Assembly (NCBI GenBank): GCA_026390075.1
Contig: JAPLGP010000012.1
Location: 1-49,735 of the forward strand
Direction of reading: 5' to 3'
DNA: 49,735 nucleotides
From: Campylobacterales bacterium
Lineage (GTDB): Bacteria; Campylobacterota; Campylobacteria; Campylobacterales; Sulfurimonadaceae
In this document: one piece after another, positions 8,627 to 16,884 of the stretch
Layout: every line of letters starts with the position of its first letter
How positions within the stretch are numbered: the stretch's first letter is position 1
The notes under the pieces: model-generated
Databases searched by the model: none
What the model saw: the letters and a program-made list of their open reading frames with translations, nothing else
What the model was told of the DNA's origin: nothing
Program-made: the position numbers and the translations under genes

Positions 8627-9064
8627 TTATTCTTCTACTGATGTAATATTAAAAGGATTGATAATATTTATGTCTAAATTTTGAAAGTCTTTTTCATTTC
8701 TAGTCACTAAAATAAAATTTTTGTTCCTACTTGTAGAGGCTATGAGAGAATCCATAATGGGCATTGGTTTACCCATACTTTTAAGCTTTTGATTGAGTTT
8801 ACCCCATTCAAGCATAACTTCTACATCGATATCGACAATCTTACCGCTAAATCTTTTTAGTAAATCATCATATAGCCAAGTTAATAATTTAGTTTTTTTA
8901 TTATGGTCTTGAAGTTTTTCGATTCCTGATTTTATTTCGCCTATCGTAATCACAGACAAAAAAATGGAACTCTCTGCTTGTTTTTCTAAAAATGTAAGTA
9001 CATTTTTGTTTGGCTGTTTTGATATAAGCTCAGAAATTATATTTGTATCTAAAAGGTATTTCAA
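8627..9064 (-). CDS. VapC-family PIN-domain toxin
   Basis: A 145-residue PIN-domain nuclease of the VapC/FitB type, which would cleave RNA (often tRNA) when free of its antitoxin. All four acidic metal ligands can be placed: D6 (LLDTNIISEL), E43 (TIGEI), D105 (IMDSLIA) and D126 (TRNEKDF). Length is normal and nothing is truncated. The start overlaps the antitoxin stop by 4 bases, the usual coupling of antitoxin-first pairs. It stands alone between a signalling operon and a housekeeping methyltransferase gene, a typical spot for a mobile toxin-antitoxin unit. Confidence 0.88.
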   Translation of the reverse strand: MKYLLDTNIISELISKQPNKNVLTFLEKQAESSIFLSVITIGEIKSGIEKLQDHNKKTKLLTWLYDDLLKRFSGKIVDIDVEVMLEWGKLNQKLKSMGKPMPIMDSLIASTSRNKNFILVTRNEKDFQNLDINIINPFNITSVEE

Positions 9065-9282
9065 AATTGGACTCTATCTTCATAAACTTCTTTTTCTCTC
9101 AAAAGTTCTATCTCACCACACAATGGCGAATTTTGAAAAAAACTCACTAAAGAATCCGTTTGCTTGAACTTCTCTTGAGCTGATTCAATTTTTATTTTTA
9201 AATCACTTGATGGGATATTGTTTAAAAAAAACATCACTTTCTCAAAGATATTATCATTTATATCTAATCTAATTGAATGCAT
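9061..9282 (-). CDS. Antitoxin partner of the VapC-like toxin
   Basis: A 73-residue protein encoded just upstream of and overlapping the toxin gene, the usual position of the antitoxin. The N-terminal MHSIRLDINDNIFEKVMFFLNNIP could form the strand-helix part of a small DNA-binding antitoxin. I do not recognise a PHD, AbrB or standard ribbon-helix-helix signature. The acidic C-terminus (EIELLREKEVYEDRVQF) is the likely toxin-binding segment. GAGG stands six bases before the ATG. The function is inferred from position; the sequence family is unassigned. Confidence 0.7.
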   Translation of the reverse strand: MHSIRLDINDNIFEKVMFFLNNIPSSDLKIKIESAQEKFKQTDSLVSFFQNSPLCGEIELLREKEVYEDRVQF

Positions 9283-9316
9283 TGTACACCTCTTTTTTTG
9301 CTAACTTATTGCCAAT

Positions 9317-9322
9317 ATTGTA
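9317..9322 (-). promoter_or_regulatory. Candidate -10 element for the toxin-antitoxin pair
   Basis: On the minus strand GCTACAAT (extended -10 style TACAAT) lies 34 bases before the antitoxin ATG. No -35 was identified. By-eye call. Confidence 0.4.
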
Positions 9323-9329
9323 GCATAGA

Positions 9330-10328
9330 TTATTTTTTCCTAAACTTTATCATCTTAAACCGCTCACCCAAAAAATTAGGCAATATCAGCATTTTCACCT
9401 TTTCTAACTCTTGCTTATATATTTTATCTTCCACATGCCCTTTTAACATCTCTAAAAGTTCTAAAATGCCCATGTCAATGAGAGCTAGCATTTGAGTTTT
9501 CAACTCTATAAACTTCACTCCAGCTTCTTCGTAAGCGTCTTTAACATGTGCAAAAGTGACATCGTAGGTTATATCTGATTTTGCAAAAAGTTCTTCTCTT
9601 TTTATCTTTTCATCAAAAAATGGAATTACATTATGTTTTTCATACACTCTTAGAGAAAAATCAGGTCGTGCCTGCATCTCTCCATAGTCAAAACTCATAA
9701 ACTCAAACTTTCCACATGCCATACTCATCTCTTTGGCAAACTCTTCATATCCTAAAGCGATTTCACCTCTATCTTTATGATATTTTTTTGCTTTTTGGCT
9801 CACCCAATCATCATCCACATCAAATTCTATGGCGTGTTCATCGACTCTTGCAGTTTTTCCCTTGTAAAAAAGTTCACAAGGAAAGGCGTCAAAAATTTCA
9901 TTTGCAATAAAAAAAGCATTTTCACACTTGAACTCACTCAAAGATTTATAGTGAGTCAGCTTTAGGGCATCGCCAAACGACTCTTGAAAGTAGTTTTTTT
10001 GAAACTCCTGAAGCGTATCAAATCTCTCAATAATCACAAACTTTAATGACTCAAGAAGTTTAGGTCGGAGCGTGTAGATAAACTCACAAACATCTGCCAA
10101 AAAATAGCCGTGATGCGCACCTATCTCACAGACTACGCCATTTTCTGCTAAAAAACCTTCATCCACCAAAGAGATGATATGTTTTGCGATAGTTCCGCCA
10201 AAAAATTTGCTCGTACTCACAGAGGTATAAAAATCGCCCTCTTTGCCTATGTTTTTATAAGTTGCGTAGTAGCCATTTTCGCCATAGAGCCACTCGCTCA
10301 TGTACGCACTAAATTTATGATTAAGCAT
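9330..10328 (-). CDS. MidA/NDUFAF7-like SAM-dependent methyltransferase
   Basis: A 332-residue protein of the Methyltransf_28 family, whose mitochondrial member NDUFAF7 (MidA) methylates an arginine of complex I. Visible parts are the N-terminal FSAYMSEWLYGENGYYA with GDFYTSVSTSKFFGG, a SAM-binding loop VCEIGAHHGYFLADV (about residues 63-77), and FFIANEIFDAFPCELF. Length is slightly short for the family but the core is complete. It stands alone between the toxin-antitoxin pair and a REP-like element. The bacterial substrate is not established. Two full copies of the 11-mer are at 9429 and 9710. Confidence 0.85.
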   Translation of the reverse strand: MLNHKFSAYMSEWLYGENGYYATYKNIGKEGDFYTSVSTSKFFGGTIAKHIISLVDEGFLAENGVVCEIGAHHGYFLADVCEFIYTLRPKLLESLKFVIIERFDTLQEFQKNYFQESFGDALKLTHYKSLSEFKCENAFFIANEIFDAFPCELFYKGKTARVDEHAIEFDVDDDWVSQKAKKYHKDRGEIALGYEEFAKEMSMACGKFEFMSFDYGEMQARPDFSLRVYEKHNVIPFFDEKIKREELFAKSDITYDVTFAHVKDAYEEAGVKFIELKTQMLALIDMGILELLEMLKGHVEDKIYKQELEKVKMLILPNFLGERFKMIKFRKK

Positions 10329-10348
10329 TTTGCACCCTTTGACTTACT

Positions 10349-10450
10349 AGACTTCTTACAAAACTAAGATTGCTTCGTCGTTTATTTCTTGGCACAAAAC
10401 CGTCATTGCGAACGAAGTGAAGCAATCTAAAAAGAGAAAGTTGCATTATG
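10349..10450. repeat. REP/MITE-like palindromic element, copy 2
   Basis: The same element as at 2601-2698, in inverted orientation. The left arm starting AGACTTCTTACAAAACT (10349) followed by AAGATTGCTTCG matches the reverse complement of the right end of copy 1. CGTCATTGCGAACGAAGTG and AGCAATCTAAAAAGAGA (10400-10436) match its left half. The centre holds about 20 extra bases and the last 15 bases have drifted. It ends directly at the argD stop codon (10452-10454), so the insertion may have set the C-terminus of ArgD. Confidence 0.75.
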
Positions 10451-10451
10451 A

Positions 10452-11636
10452 CTACAAAGCAGAAACAGCGCGCTCAAGAGACACAAAGCCCTCATCTATT
10501 TCCTCTTTTGTAATTGTAAGTGCAGGTAAAAGTCTTAGCGTATCTCTTCCAGCTTTTAAAACCATAACACCTTCTTCTCTTGCTCTAGTGATAACTTTTG
10601 CCAATGTATTGCCATCTTTTGCACGCAATCCGCACATCATACCGATGCCAACTTTAGATGTAAATATCTCTTGATGTGCCTTATAAAATTTCTCTAGTTC
10701 ACTATCAAAATACTCTATATTTTTTGCCAATGTACCATTTTCATACATTTCTTTTAAAATATCCACGACTTCACATGCCGCCGTTGCACTCAAATAATTT
10801 CCGCCAAAAGTTGAACCGTGATCCCCTGCGCTAAAAATATCTTTAAGTCCAGTCATAACAACGCCTATCGGAACTCCGCCACCTAGACCTTTTGCTAAAG
10901 TAATGACATCAGGAGTTATCTCATAAAGGTTGGAAGCTAGAAACTCACCCATTCTATAAATTCCAGTTTGAACTTCATCCACGATAAGTAAAATATTTTT
11001 AGACTTTAAAAGTTTTGCCAACTCTTGCACAGCTTGTTTGTCAAGTGGTTGCACTCCGCCCTCACCTTGAACGAGCTCTATCATAACCGCACAAGTATGG
11101 TCATCAAGCAAACTCTCGATTTGAGCGATGTTATCAGCGTACACAAAACCATCAGGAAATGGTCCAAAATAGTTGTGCAGAGAAGCTTGTCCCGTCGCTT
11201 TTACGGTTGTAATTGTTCTGCCGTGAAAAGAGTGTTGCAAAGTGATGATTTTATATCTTTTTGCTTCGCCCTCTTTTTCACCAAATTTTCTAGCAATTTT
11301 AATCGCGCCCTCATTTGCTTCCGCACCGCTGTTTCCAAAAAAACACTTCATATCGTAGCCACTTGCTTCAACTATCTTTTGAGCAGCTTTTGCCTGTGGA
11401 GCGGTATAATAAAGGTTTGAGCTATGCGTGATATTTGCTATCTGCTTACAAATCGCATCATTGACTCTTTTGTTTGCATGACCCACACTGCACACCGCGA
11501 TACCTGATGTAAAATCTATATATTTTTTGCCATTCGCATCCACTAATCTCGCATTATCGCCACTTACAAACTCTACATCTGCTCTTGCGTATGTAGGCAG
11601 AACATATTTTTTATCCAATTCAACTGTAGTACTCAT
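10452..11636 (-). CDS. argD: Acetylornithine aminotransferase
   Basis: A 394-residue class III PLP aminotransferase. In arginine biosynthesis it moves an amino group from glutamate to N-acetylglutamate semialdehyde. Motifs present include YIDFTSGIAVCSVGHANKRV, FFGNSGAEANEGAIKIARK, HSFHGRTITTVKATGQ, VDEVQTGIYRMGEF, and the PLP-binding Lys in TLAKGLGGGVPIG. Length is typical. It is downstream of and overlaps (4 bases) the molybdopterin oxidoreductase gene, so the two are probably co-transcribed, although no metabolic link is obvious. A REP-like element abuts its 3' end. Confidence 0.95.
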   Translation of the reverse strand: MSTTVELDKKYVLPTYARADVEFVSGDNARLVDANGKKYIDFTSGIAVCSVGHANKRVNDAICKQIANITHSSNLYYTAPQAKAAQKIVEASGYDMKCFFGNSGAEANEGAIKIARKFGEKEGEAKRYKIITLQHSFHGRTITTVKATGQASLHNYFGPFPDGFVYADNIAQIESLLDDHTCAVMIELVQGEGGVQPLDKQAVQELAKLLKSKNILLIVDEVQTGIYRMGEFLASNLYEITPDVITLAKGLGGGVPIGVVMTGLKDIFSAGDHGSTFGGNYLSATAACEVVDILKEMYENGTLAKNIEYFDSELEKFYKAHQEIFTSKVGIGMMCGLRAKDGNTLAKVITRAREEGVMVLKAGRDTLRLLPALTITKEEIDEGFVSLERAVSAL

Positions 11637-13366
11637 CTATAAACCTCTACTTTATTTTTTTGATATATTGCACATTTCCCATCATGAGAGTGCTTTGAAG
11701 TTGTTAAATTATTTACACCTTTTGTACCGCTGTAAATCAAAACGCAATCATTTCGTAAATCGTAATTATACTTAACTTTTAGCCGTGCACTTCCACATGC
11801 CGAAGATATTGTAACAATTTCATCTTCATCAAATCCAAGGGATGGATGGAGATAAACACTTTCTTGGCGGTTAAACTGTGAATTTAAACTTGTAAAGCTT
11901 TTTGGAGTGAGTAAAAAAAGTTTTTCACTCATGTTAAAATCAACATCAAACTCTTCCAAAAACTGAAACTCTCCATCGTCCGTGTCAAAACCCTCTTTGT
12001 AAGGAACCTCTCTTCTACTTTGCACATGTCGAGTGCCATCTGTTTTTTGTACCGAAAAACTTTTAAAATGTTCAAGATAAAATGCTTCACTTTCCAAATT
12101 TATCTCAAAAACACGACACAAATAGGCACTCAAATCATATTCGCTTATGCCGTGATTTACTTCAGCGACTTTTTCCATCGGCATCATTGCGTTATGCGAG
12201 TAGGATGTTCGGATGTCATTTTTATGTAAAAAACTCTTTGCTGGAAGTACCAAATCTGCAATTTCACTTGTTTCATTTTCATACAGTCCAAAATAGACAA
12301 CATTTGTAACATGAGAGATAGACTCTTTCACTCTGAGTGAATTTGGCATTTGTGAGAGAGGATTTGCACCTTGAATAAACACTGTTTTATAGTTGCTAAA
12401 CTCCGTATTTACCTTTGAGACTCTTTTTGCTTTTGTGTTAAAAGGGGAAGTGATGTTTTCTTTTGAGTTGCCCAAATAGGCAACACCACATCCCTCTTTG
12501 CCAAAAAGTCCAAGCATGACTGCAAAGGCATCAATAGCTCTTAAAACATCTGCTCCATCGCTGTATTTTTGAATGCCTACACCGCAAACTATGGCTACTT
12601 TTTTCCCTTTTACTAACTCTAAAACTTTACCAATTTGCCCAAGCGTCACATCAATAGTATCGAGTGTAGCTTTTATTCTTACATTTTGCGTAAGCTCATA
12701 ATACTCTTCAAAACCTGACGCATAAGCATTTAAGAAGAGTTCATCCTGTCCATTTTCTATATATAAAAAACGGCTCAAAAGCATCGCCAACGCTAAATCG
12801 CCATGTGGTTTTATCTGAATATGCAAGTCTGCATTTTGTGCTATTTTTGTTTTTACAGGGTCTATGACGATGATAGTTTTACCTTTTAAAAGTGGTAAAA
12901 GATGAGAAGATGTGGCATGTGGATTTCTTCCCCAAAGCAGAACAACTTCAGATTTTGCTATCTCGCCAAGAGGCATATTTTTGTTTGAGCCTCTGCCCAT
13001 CATTATCCCCGCTTCTCCCGCGCTATCACACAAACTTCCCTCTGTTAAAGTCGCACAAAAAGTTGCAAAAAAGTGGTCAGTCACACCCTGCATAAGTCCA
13101 AAATTTCCAACTCCTCGGTAGTGCAAGATTTCATCTTTTTTTGTTGTGGATAGAATCTCTTTTAATTTTAAAAGTGCTTCATCTAAAGTTATCTCTTTAC
13201 CTTTATAAGTCGGCATGTGGATTTGTTTATGTTTGTCATAATGATTTAGATGTGGACACAAAAAGCCTTGTGTATGTCCAGATTTTAAAGCTTTTAACTT
13301 ACCATCTTCATAAATAATTCCACATGCATCATAACAATCAAGCGGACAGGCTGTTAAAATTTTCAT
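11633..13366 (-). CDS. Molybdopterin oxidoreductase (short catalytic subunit)
   Basis: A 577-residue member of the DMSO-reductase superfamily. The N-terminal ACPLDCYDACG with a later FLCPHLNHYD gives a 4Fe-4S site (four Cys). LLWGRNPHATSSHLLPLL and VIDPVKTKIAQNADLHIQIKP mark the pterin-binding domain, and LVLPAKSF and the C-terminal beta-barrel domain follow. I chose the ATG at 13366, which has AAAGG nine to ten bases upstream, over a longer frame beginning at 13420. There is no Tat signal or companion Fe-S or membrane subunit, so it is a cytoplasmic single-subunit enzyme. The substrate is unknown. Three copies of the 11-mer (11791, and 10 of 11 at 12914 and 13212) and a partial one at 13318 lie inside it. 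Confidence 0.85.
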   Translation of the reverse strand: MKILTACPLDCYDACGIIYEDGKLKALKSGHTQGFLCPHLNHYDKHKQIHMPTYKGKEITLDEALLKLKEILSTTKKDEILHYRGVGNFGLMQGVTDHFFATFCATLTEGSLCDSAGEAGIMMGRGSNKNMPLGEIAKSEVVLLWGRNPHATSSHLLPLLKGKTIIVIDPVKTKIAQNADLHIQIKPHGDLALAMLLSRFLYIENGQDELFLNAYASGFEEYYELTQNVRIKATLDTIDVTLGQIGKVLELVKGKKVAIVCGVGIQKYSDGADVLRAIDAFAVMLGLFGKEGCGVAYLGNSKENITSPFNTKAKRVSKVNTEFSNYKTVFIQGANPLSQMPNSLRVKESISHVTNVVYFGLYENETSEIADLVLPAKSFLHKNDIRTSYSHNAMMPMEKVAEVNHGISEYDLSAYLCRVFEINLESEAFYLEHFKSFSVQKTDGTRHVQSRREVPYKEGFDTDDGEFQFLEEFDVDFNMSEKLFLLTPKSFTSLNSQFNRQESVYLHPSLGFDEDEIVTISSACGSARLKVKYNYDLRNDCVLIYSGTKGVNNLTTSKHSHDGKCAIYQKNKVEVYR

Positions 13367-13479
13367 CACGAAATACCTTTTGTAAATATTGGATGATTTT
13401 ACCAATACCTCACTTAACATTCAAGCATAATTTCATTTTATTTTAGATACCATAATAAACTTTTACACAAAGGGTACTT

Positions 13480-14427
13480 ATGTCTGTTTTAGATAATGTT
13501 GATGCTTCTACAAATTTAGCGAAAAATAACGAACTGCAATTATTGGTTTTTAGAATCAGTAACGCCTCAGAATCTGCTTTTTATGCAATAAATGTTTTTA
13601 AAACAAGAGAAGTGGTAGAATCAAGAAACCATTTTCTCACACAGATACCATCGTCTCATCATTTGCTCGAGGGTACAATTATTCTTCGTGGCTTACAAAT
13701 CCCTATTTTAAATCTTCCTGCATGGTTAGGTGCAACTTTAACAAAAGAAGAGATAAAACTCTCAAACATACTTGTTTGTGATTTTAACGGTGTAATCATC
13801 GGTCTAAGAATTATGTCGGCATACAGAGTTATAAAGAAAAACTGGAATGAAATGCATGCACCTGACAGCTACAGACTCAAAAGTGATGGTCTTGTTATGA
13901 ATGATACAAGACTCGAAGATGGGAGCTTATGTCTTATTTTAGATTATGAAAAACTTTTAGCAGATGTCATTCCTCAAGCTCTAGTAGATGTTGTATCTGA
14001 TAGTGAACATTTTAGAGATTTAGAGATGCCAGAAAAATTAAAAAATGGAACAGTTCTAATAGCAGAAGACTCTAAAACTGCACAAAGAGCGCTTATACAA
14101 ATATTTGCAAAAGCAAAAATTGATATGAAACTCTTTGATAATGGTAAAAAACTTGTTGATTATCTTATAACTTTAGGTAAAAGCGCTGTTGATGAAACAC
14201 CAGTTATTATTACAGATATAGAGATGCCTGAGATGTCTGGATTTACTGTTATTCAAACATTAAAAGCAAATCCACTTTTTAACAAAATCCCCATTATTGT
14301 CAATAGCTCTATGACAGGTGAAAACAACAAAAGAGAAGCGCAATCTCTTGGAGCGGATGGCTTTATAGATAAAACAAAAAGTCATAACATCATACCTTTA
14401 ATCATTGAAACGATGAGAGGCGCATAA
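13480..14427 (+). CDS. cheV: CheV chemotaxis coupling protein
   Basis: A 315-residue fusion of a CheW domain (about 15-165; LQLLVFRI, EGTIILRGLQIPILNLP) and a receiver (about 190-315) with D246 (IITDIEMPEMSG) and K298 (FIDKTK) in the phosphorylation site. CheV links chemoreceptors to CheA and can be tuned by phosphorylation. Helicobacter and Campylobacter carry one or more copies. Length and order are normal. It is transcribed alone, divergent from the molybdopterin gene, with AAGGG five bases before the ATG. The P in ITDIEMP and the acidic pair (AEDS) are intact, so phosphorylation is expected. Confidence 0.95.
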   Translation: MSVLDNVDASTNLAKNNELQLLVFRISNASESAFYAINVFKTREVVESRNHFLTQIPSSHHLLEGTIILRGLQIPILNLPAWLGATLTKEEIKLSNILVCDFNGVIIGLRIMSAYRVIKKNWNEMHAPDSYRLKSDGLVMNDTRLEDGSLCLILDYEKLLADVIPQALVDVVSDSEHFRDLEMPEKLKNGTVLIAEDSKTAQRALIQIFAKAKIDMKLFDNGKKLVDYLITLGKSAVDETPVIITDIEMPEMSGFTVIQTLKANPLFNKIPIIVNSSMTGENNKREAQSLGADGFIDKTKSHNIIPLIIETMRGA

Positions 14428-14461
14428 TAAATTTCTAATTTTAGAATTTAAAGAAATCTTT

Positions 14462-14484
14462 GGCATGTGGAACTTCCACATGCC
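14462..14484. repeat. Perfect inverted pair of the GGCATGTGGAA motif
   Basis: GGCATGTGGAA, one C, then TTCCACATGCC: a perfect 23-bp palindrome between the convergent cheV and pycB. It could fold into a 9-bp stem with a 5-base loop and act as a two-way terminator. No long U run follows on either strand (ATAAAAAATT on plus, CAAAGATTTC on minus). Confidence 0.75.
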
Positions 14485-14498
14485 ATAAAAAATTCTAC

Positions 14499-16280
14499 TT
14501 ATTCCAAAACTGCTATAACTTGACCTTCAGTAACTTTATCACTTGTTGTAACATTGATAGCTTTAATCACGCCACTACGAGGGGCTACGATATCTATTTC
14601 CATTTTCATAGATTCTATAATCATAAGAACATCACCCTCTTTTACACTCTGACCTAAAGTAGCAACTATTTTCCAAACAGTTCCTGGTAGAAGTGCTTTA
14701 ATAGAAGAACCATTCTCTACAACTTGTGGAGTTCCTGTACTCGCACTCTCTCCATTTACAGCTATAATCTGAATATCTGCATTGCCCTCTGCAACTTGAA
14801 CACTAAATTTTTGACCATCCACAACTACTGTATAATTTCCACTACTCATATTTGCACCTTCTGCTTTAATATCTGATAATTTTCTAACATTTACTTCTGC
14901 TTCACCTTTTAAAAATGTGATACCTTTATCTCCACATGCCGCTGCAATAAAAATATTTTCATCAGTTCTCTCAATGCCCTCTTCTTCTAATCTTTTACTC
15001 CAATGTGCCAAAGATTTCGTCTCATCCGCCTCTGTTAGTTCAAGAACTTTCTTTGTTGTTGGTTGTAAATGTAACTTCTCAGAAGCAATTTTTACAATTT
15101 CAGCGTCAGGAGCAACGGGAGTTTTACCAAAATAGCCAAGAACCATTTTTCCATATCCTGGAGCTATAGCGTTCCATGGACCTTGCATTACATTGTTGAG
15201 TGCTTGTTGAAAATAAAACTGAGAAACAGGAGTTACACTTGTACCGTATCCACCTTTTTCAACAACTTCACGCATAGCGTCAATAACTTCTGGAAATCTT
15301 TCTAAAATATTGTTGTCACGCATCATTTGAGTATTTGCAGTTAATGCACCCCCTGGCATGGGCGAAAATGGAATAAGTGGAGAAACCATAGTCGCTTCTG
15401 GCGGCATAAAATAATCTTCAAGACAATGATGCACAACTTTTTCATACGCTAAAATTTTATCTATCTCTAAACCACCAAGGTCATAATCCATACCTTTAGT
15501 TGCATGAAGCATCGTTAAAATATCTGGCTGAGAAGTTCCACCGCTTACAGGTGCAGCTGCTAAATCTATACCATCTACTCCAGCATCGAGGGCCGCCAAA
15601 TACGCAGCAACAGAAACACCTGCTGTTTCATGCGTATGAAGTCTAAGATGTGTTCCCTCAGGAACTAATTTTCTAGCCATTTTTATAGTTTCATACACTT
15701 TTTTAGGGCTTGAAGTTCCTGAAGCATCTTTAAAACAGATACTGCTATATGGAATTCCACTCTCCAAAATTTCTCTAAGAGTTTTCTCATAAAATGCAAC
15801 ATCATGCGCACCAAAACATCCAGGAGGTAAATCCATCATCGTTACAACAATTTCATGTTTGAGACCATGATGTACAATTCTCTCCCCTGAATATTTTAAG
15901 TTTTCAACATCATTGAGTGCATCAAAGTTTCTAATCGTCGTCGTTCCATGTTTTTTAAACATTTTTGCATGTAAATCGATTAAATCTTTGCTCCCAGTAT
16001 CAAGCATAACTGTATTGACACCACGAGCAAGAGTTTGAAGGTTTGCCTCTGCTCCTACGATAGCGCGAAATTTATCCATCATAGTAAAAGCATCTTCATT
16101 TAAGTAAAAGTAGAGAGATTGAAATCTTGCTCCACCGCCAAATTCAAAGTGAGTAATTCCCGCATGTTTTGCCGCTTCTACTGCTGGAAAAAAATCATCC
16201 ATAAGTACACGACCACCAAAAACTGACTGAAAACCATCTCTAAAAGTTGTATCCATTACATCTATAAACTTCTTAGCCAT
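14499..16280 (-). CDS. pycB: Pyruvate carboxylase subunit B (biotin carrier and carboxyltransferase)
   Basis: A 593-residue protein with an HMGL-like carboxyltransferase domain (about 1-300; FIDVMDTTFRDGFQSV, HTHETAGVSVAAYLAALDAG, DLAAAPVSGGTSQPD), the conserved PYC_OADA domain (about 300-470), and a biotinyl domain whose target Lys is in IIESMKMEID. It transfers carboxyl from biotin to pyruvate to give oxaloacetate. The N-terminus resembles the pycB of Campylobacter jejuni more than classic OadA. Start chosen at 16280, six bases after AAGG; the frame runs further upstream, but that part belongs to the preceding small gene in another frame. The PycA subunit is not in the window. One 10-of-11 copy of the repeat is at 14931. 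Confidence 0.92.
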   Translation of the reverse strand: MAKKFIDVMDTTFRDGFQSVFGGRVLMDDFFPAVEAAKHAGITHFEFGGGARFQSLYFYLNEDAFTMMDKFRAIVGAEANLQTLARGVNTVMLDTGSKDLIDLHAKMFKKHGTTTIRNFDALNDVENLKYSGERIVHHGLKHEIVVTMMDLPPGCFGAHDVAFYEKTLREILESGIPYSSICFKDASGTSSPKKVYETIKMARKLVPEGTHLRLHTHETAGVSVAAYLAALDAGVDGIDLAAAPVSGGTSQPDILTMLHATKGMDYDLGGLEIDKILAYEKVVHHCLEDYFMPPEATMVSPLIPFSPMPGGALTANTQMMRDNNILERFPEVIDAMREVVEKGGYGTSVTPVSQFYFQQALNNVMQGPWNAIAPGYGKMVLGYFGKTPVAPDAEIVKIASEKLHLQPTTKKVLELTEADETKSLAHWSKRLEEEGIERTDENIFIAAACGDKGITFLKGEAEVNVRKLSDIKAEGANMSSGNYTVVVDGQKFSVQVAEGNADIQIIAVNGESASTGTPQVVENGSSIKALLPGTVWKIVATLGQSVKEGDVLMIIESMKMEIDIVAPRSGVIKAINVTTSDKVTEGQVIAVLE

Positions 16281-16392
16281 GAGAAACCTTTGATAATTTT
16301 TTATGATGCGCAATAGCCGCTGATATTGTTGCAACGATTCGTTTGTTGTCTATCGGAGCATTTTCATTTGCTTTTTTTGGAACATTTTGCAT
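16273..16392 (-). CDS. Very small OadG-tail-like protein (39 residues)
   Basis: A 39-residue frame: MQNVPKKANENAPIDNKR then IVATISAAIAHHKKLSKVSHG. AGAAGG lies eight bases before the ATG, and the stop overlaps the pycB start (ATGGCTAA), so translation is probably coupled. The stretch IDNKRIVATISAAIAHHKK resembles the C-terminal tail of OadG-type gamma subunits of biotin-dependent sodium-pump decarboxylases (D-x-x-VVAAIAAA-x-x-HR type). Here it stands without the usual membrane helix. I infer that it helps PycB assemble. The resemblance is by eye and needs a profile search. Confidence 0.6.
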   Translation of the reverse strand: MQNVPKKANENAPIDNKRIVATISAAIAHHKKLSKVSHG

Positions 16393-16421
16393 AAAATCTA
16401 CCTTCTATTTATTTGTTAAGT

Positions 16422-16427
16422 ATTATA
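16422..16427 (-). promoter_or_regulatory. Candidate -10 element for the pycB operon
   Basis: A perfect TATAAT on the minus strand, about 30 bases before the start of the 39-residue gene. No -35 was identified. The ribosome site AGAAGG follows at 16406-16401. Confidence 0.5.
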
Positions 16428-16480
16428 AAACTAAAACGAAGCAATAGTATAGCAATCACACCATATTCATAATATTACAT

Positions 16481-16486
16481 TACAAT
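16481..16486 (+). promoter_or_regulatory. Candidate -10 element for the DUF3817-like gene
   Basis: TACAAT preceded by ATTACAT, 42 bases before the ATG at 16529, in the divergent spacer. AAGGAA at 16515-16520 is the ribosome site. By-eye call. Confidence 0.35.
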
Positions 16487-16528
16487 TTTAATGATAAACT
16501 TCCACAAATAAATTAAGGAAAGTAAAAT

Positions 16529-16819
16529 ATGTTCGACAACATTGTTAAAAAATTTGGTTTCATTAACACTATCGAGGGATATTCGTATCTCATTCTTCTT
16601 TTTATTGCTATGCCTATGAAATACATTTTTGGATATCCACTTGCTGTAAAAATTGTTGGCATGGCGCATGGTGTACTCTTTATACTTTTTTGTATTTTAT
16701 TGGTAGAAGCTTGGAAAAAAACAAATTGGTCACTTAAAGAAAACATTCTTTTTTTTCTTGCTTCACTTATTCCATTTGGAACTTTTTACACAAAAAACAG
16801 AATAAAAGCATACGAATAA
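16529..16819 (+). CDS. DUF3817-family small membrane protein
   Basis: A 96-residue protein with three hydrophobic segments (about 15-35, 42-62 and 73-90). The motifs GFINTIEGYSYLILLFIAMPMKY, the central GMAHGVLFILF, and LASLIPFGTFYTKNRIKA are those of the DUF3817 family of small integral membrane proteins. The biochemical function of the family is not known to me. It is transcribed alone, divergent from pycB, with AAGGAA eight bases before the ATG. Length is normal for the family. Confidence 0.8.
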   Translation: MFDNIVKKFGFINTIEGYSYLILLFIAMPMKYIFGYPLAVKIVGMAHGVLFILFCILLVEAWKKTNWSLKENILFFLASLIPFGTFYTKNRIKAYE

Positions 16820-16884
16820 AATTTCTATAAAAGTAACTTTTTGATAGAATTCGTAATTATTATAACCATAAGGACAAACAACAA

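Noticed and set aside
9061-9282. The antitoxin as a PHD or CopG protein
   Set aside because: No fitting motif was found, so it is left unassigned by family.
14499-16280. Oxaloacetate decarboxylase alpha subunit (sodium pump) in place of PycB
   Set aside because: No beta-subunit or full gamma-subunit gene is near, and the N-terminus is of the Campylobacter PycB kind. The small OadG-tail-like gene keeps a little doubt.
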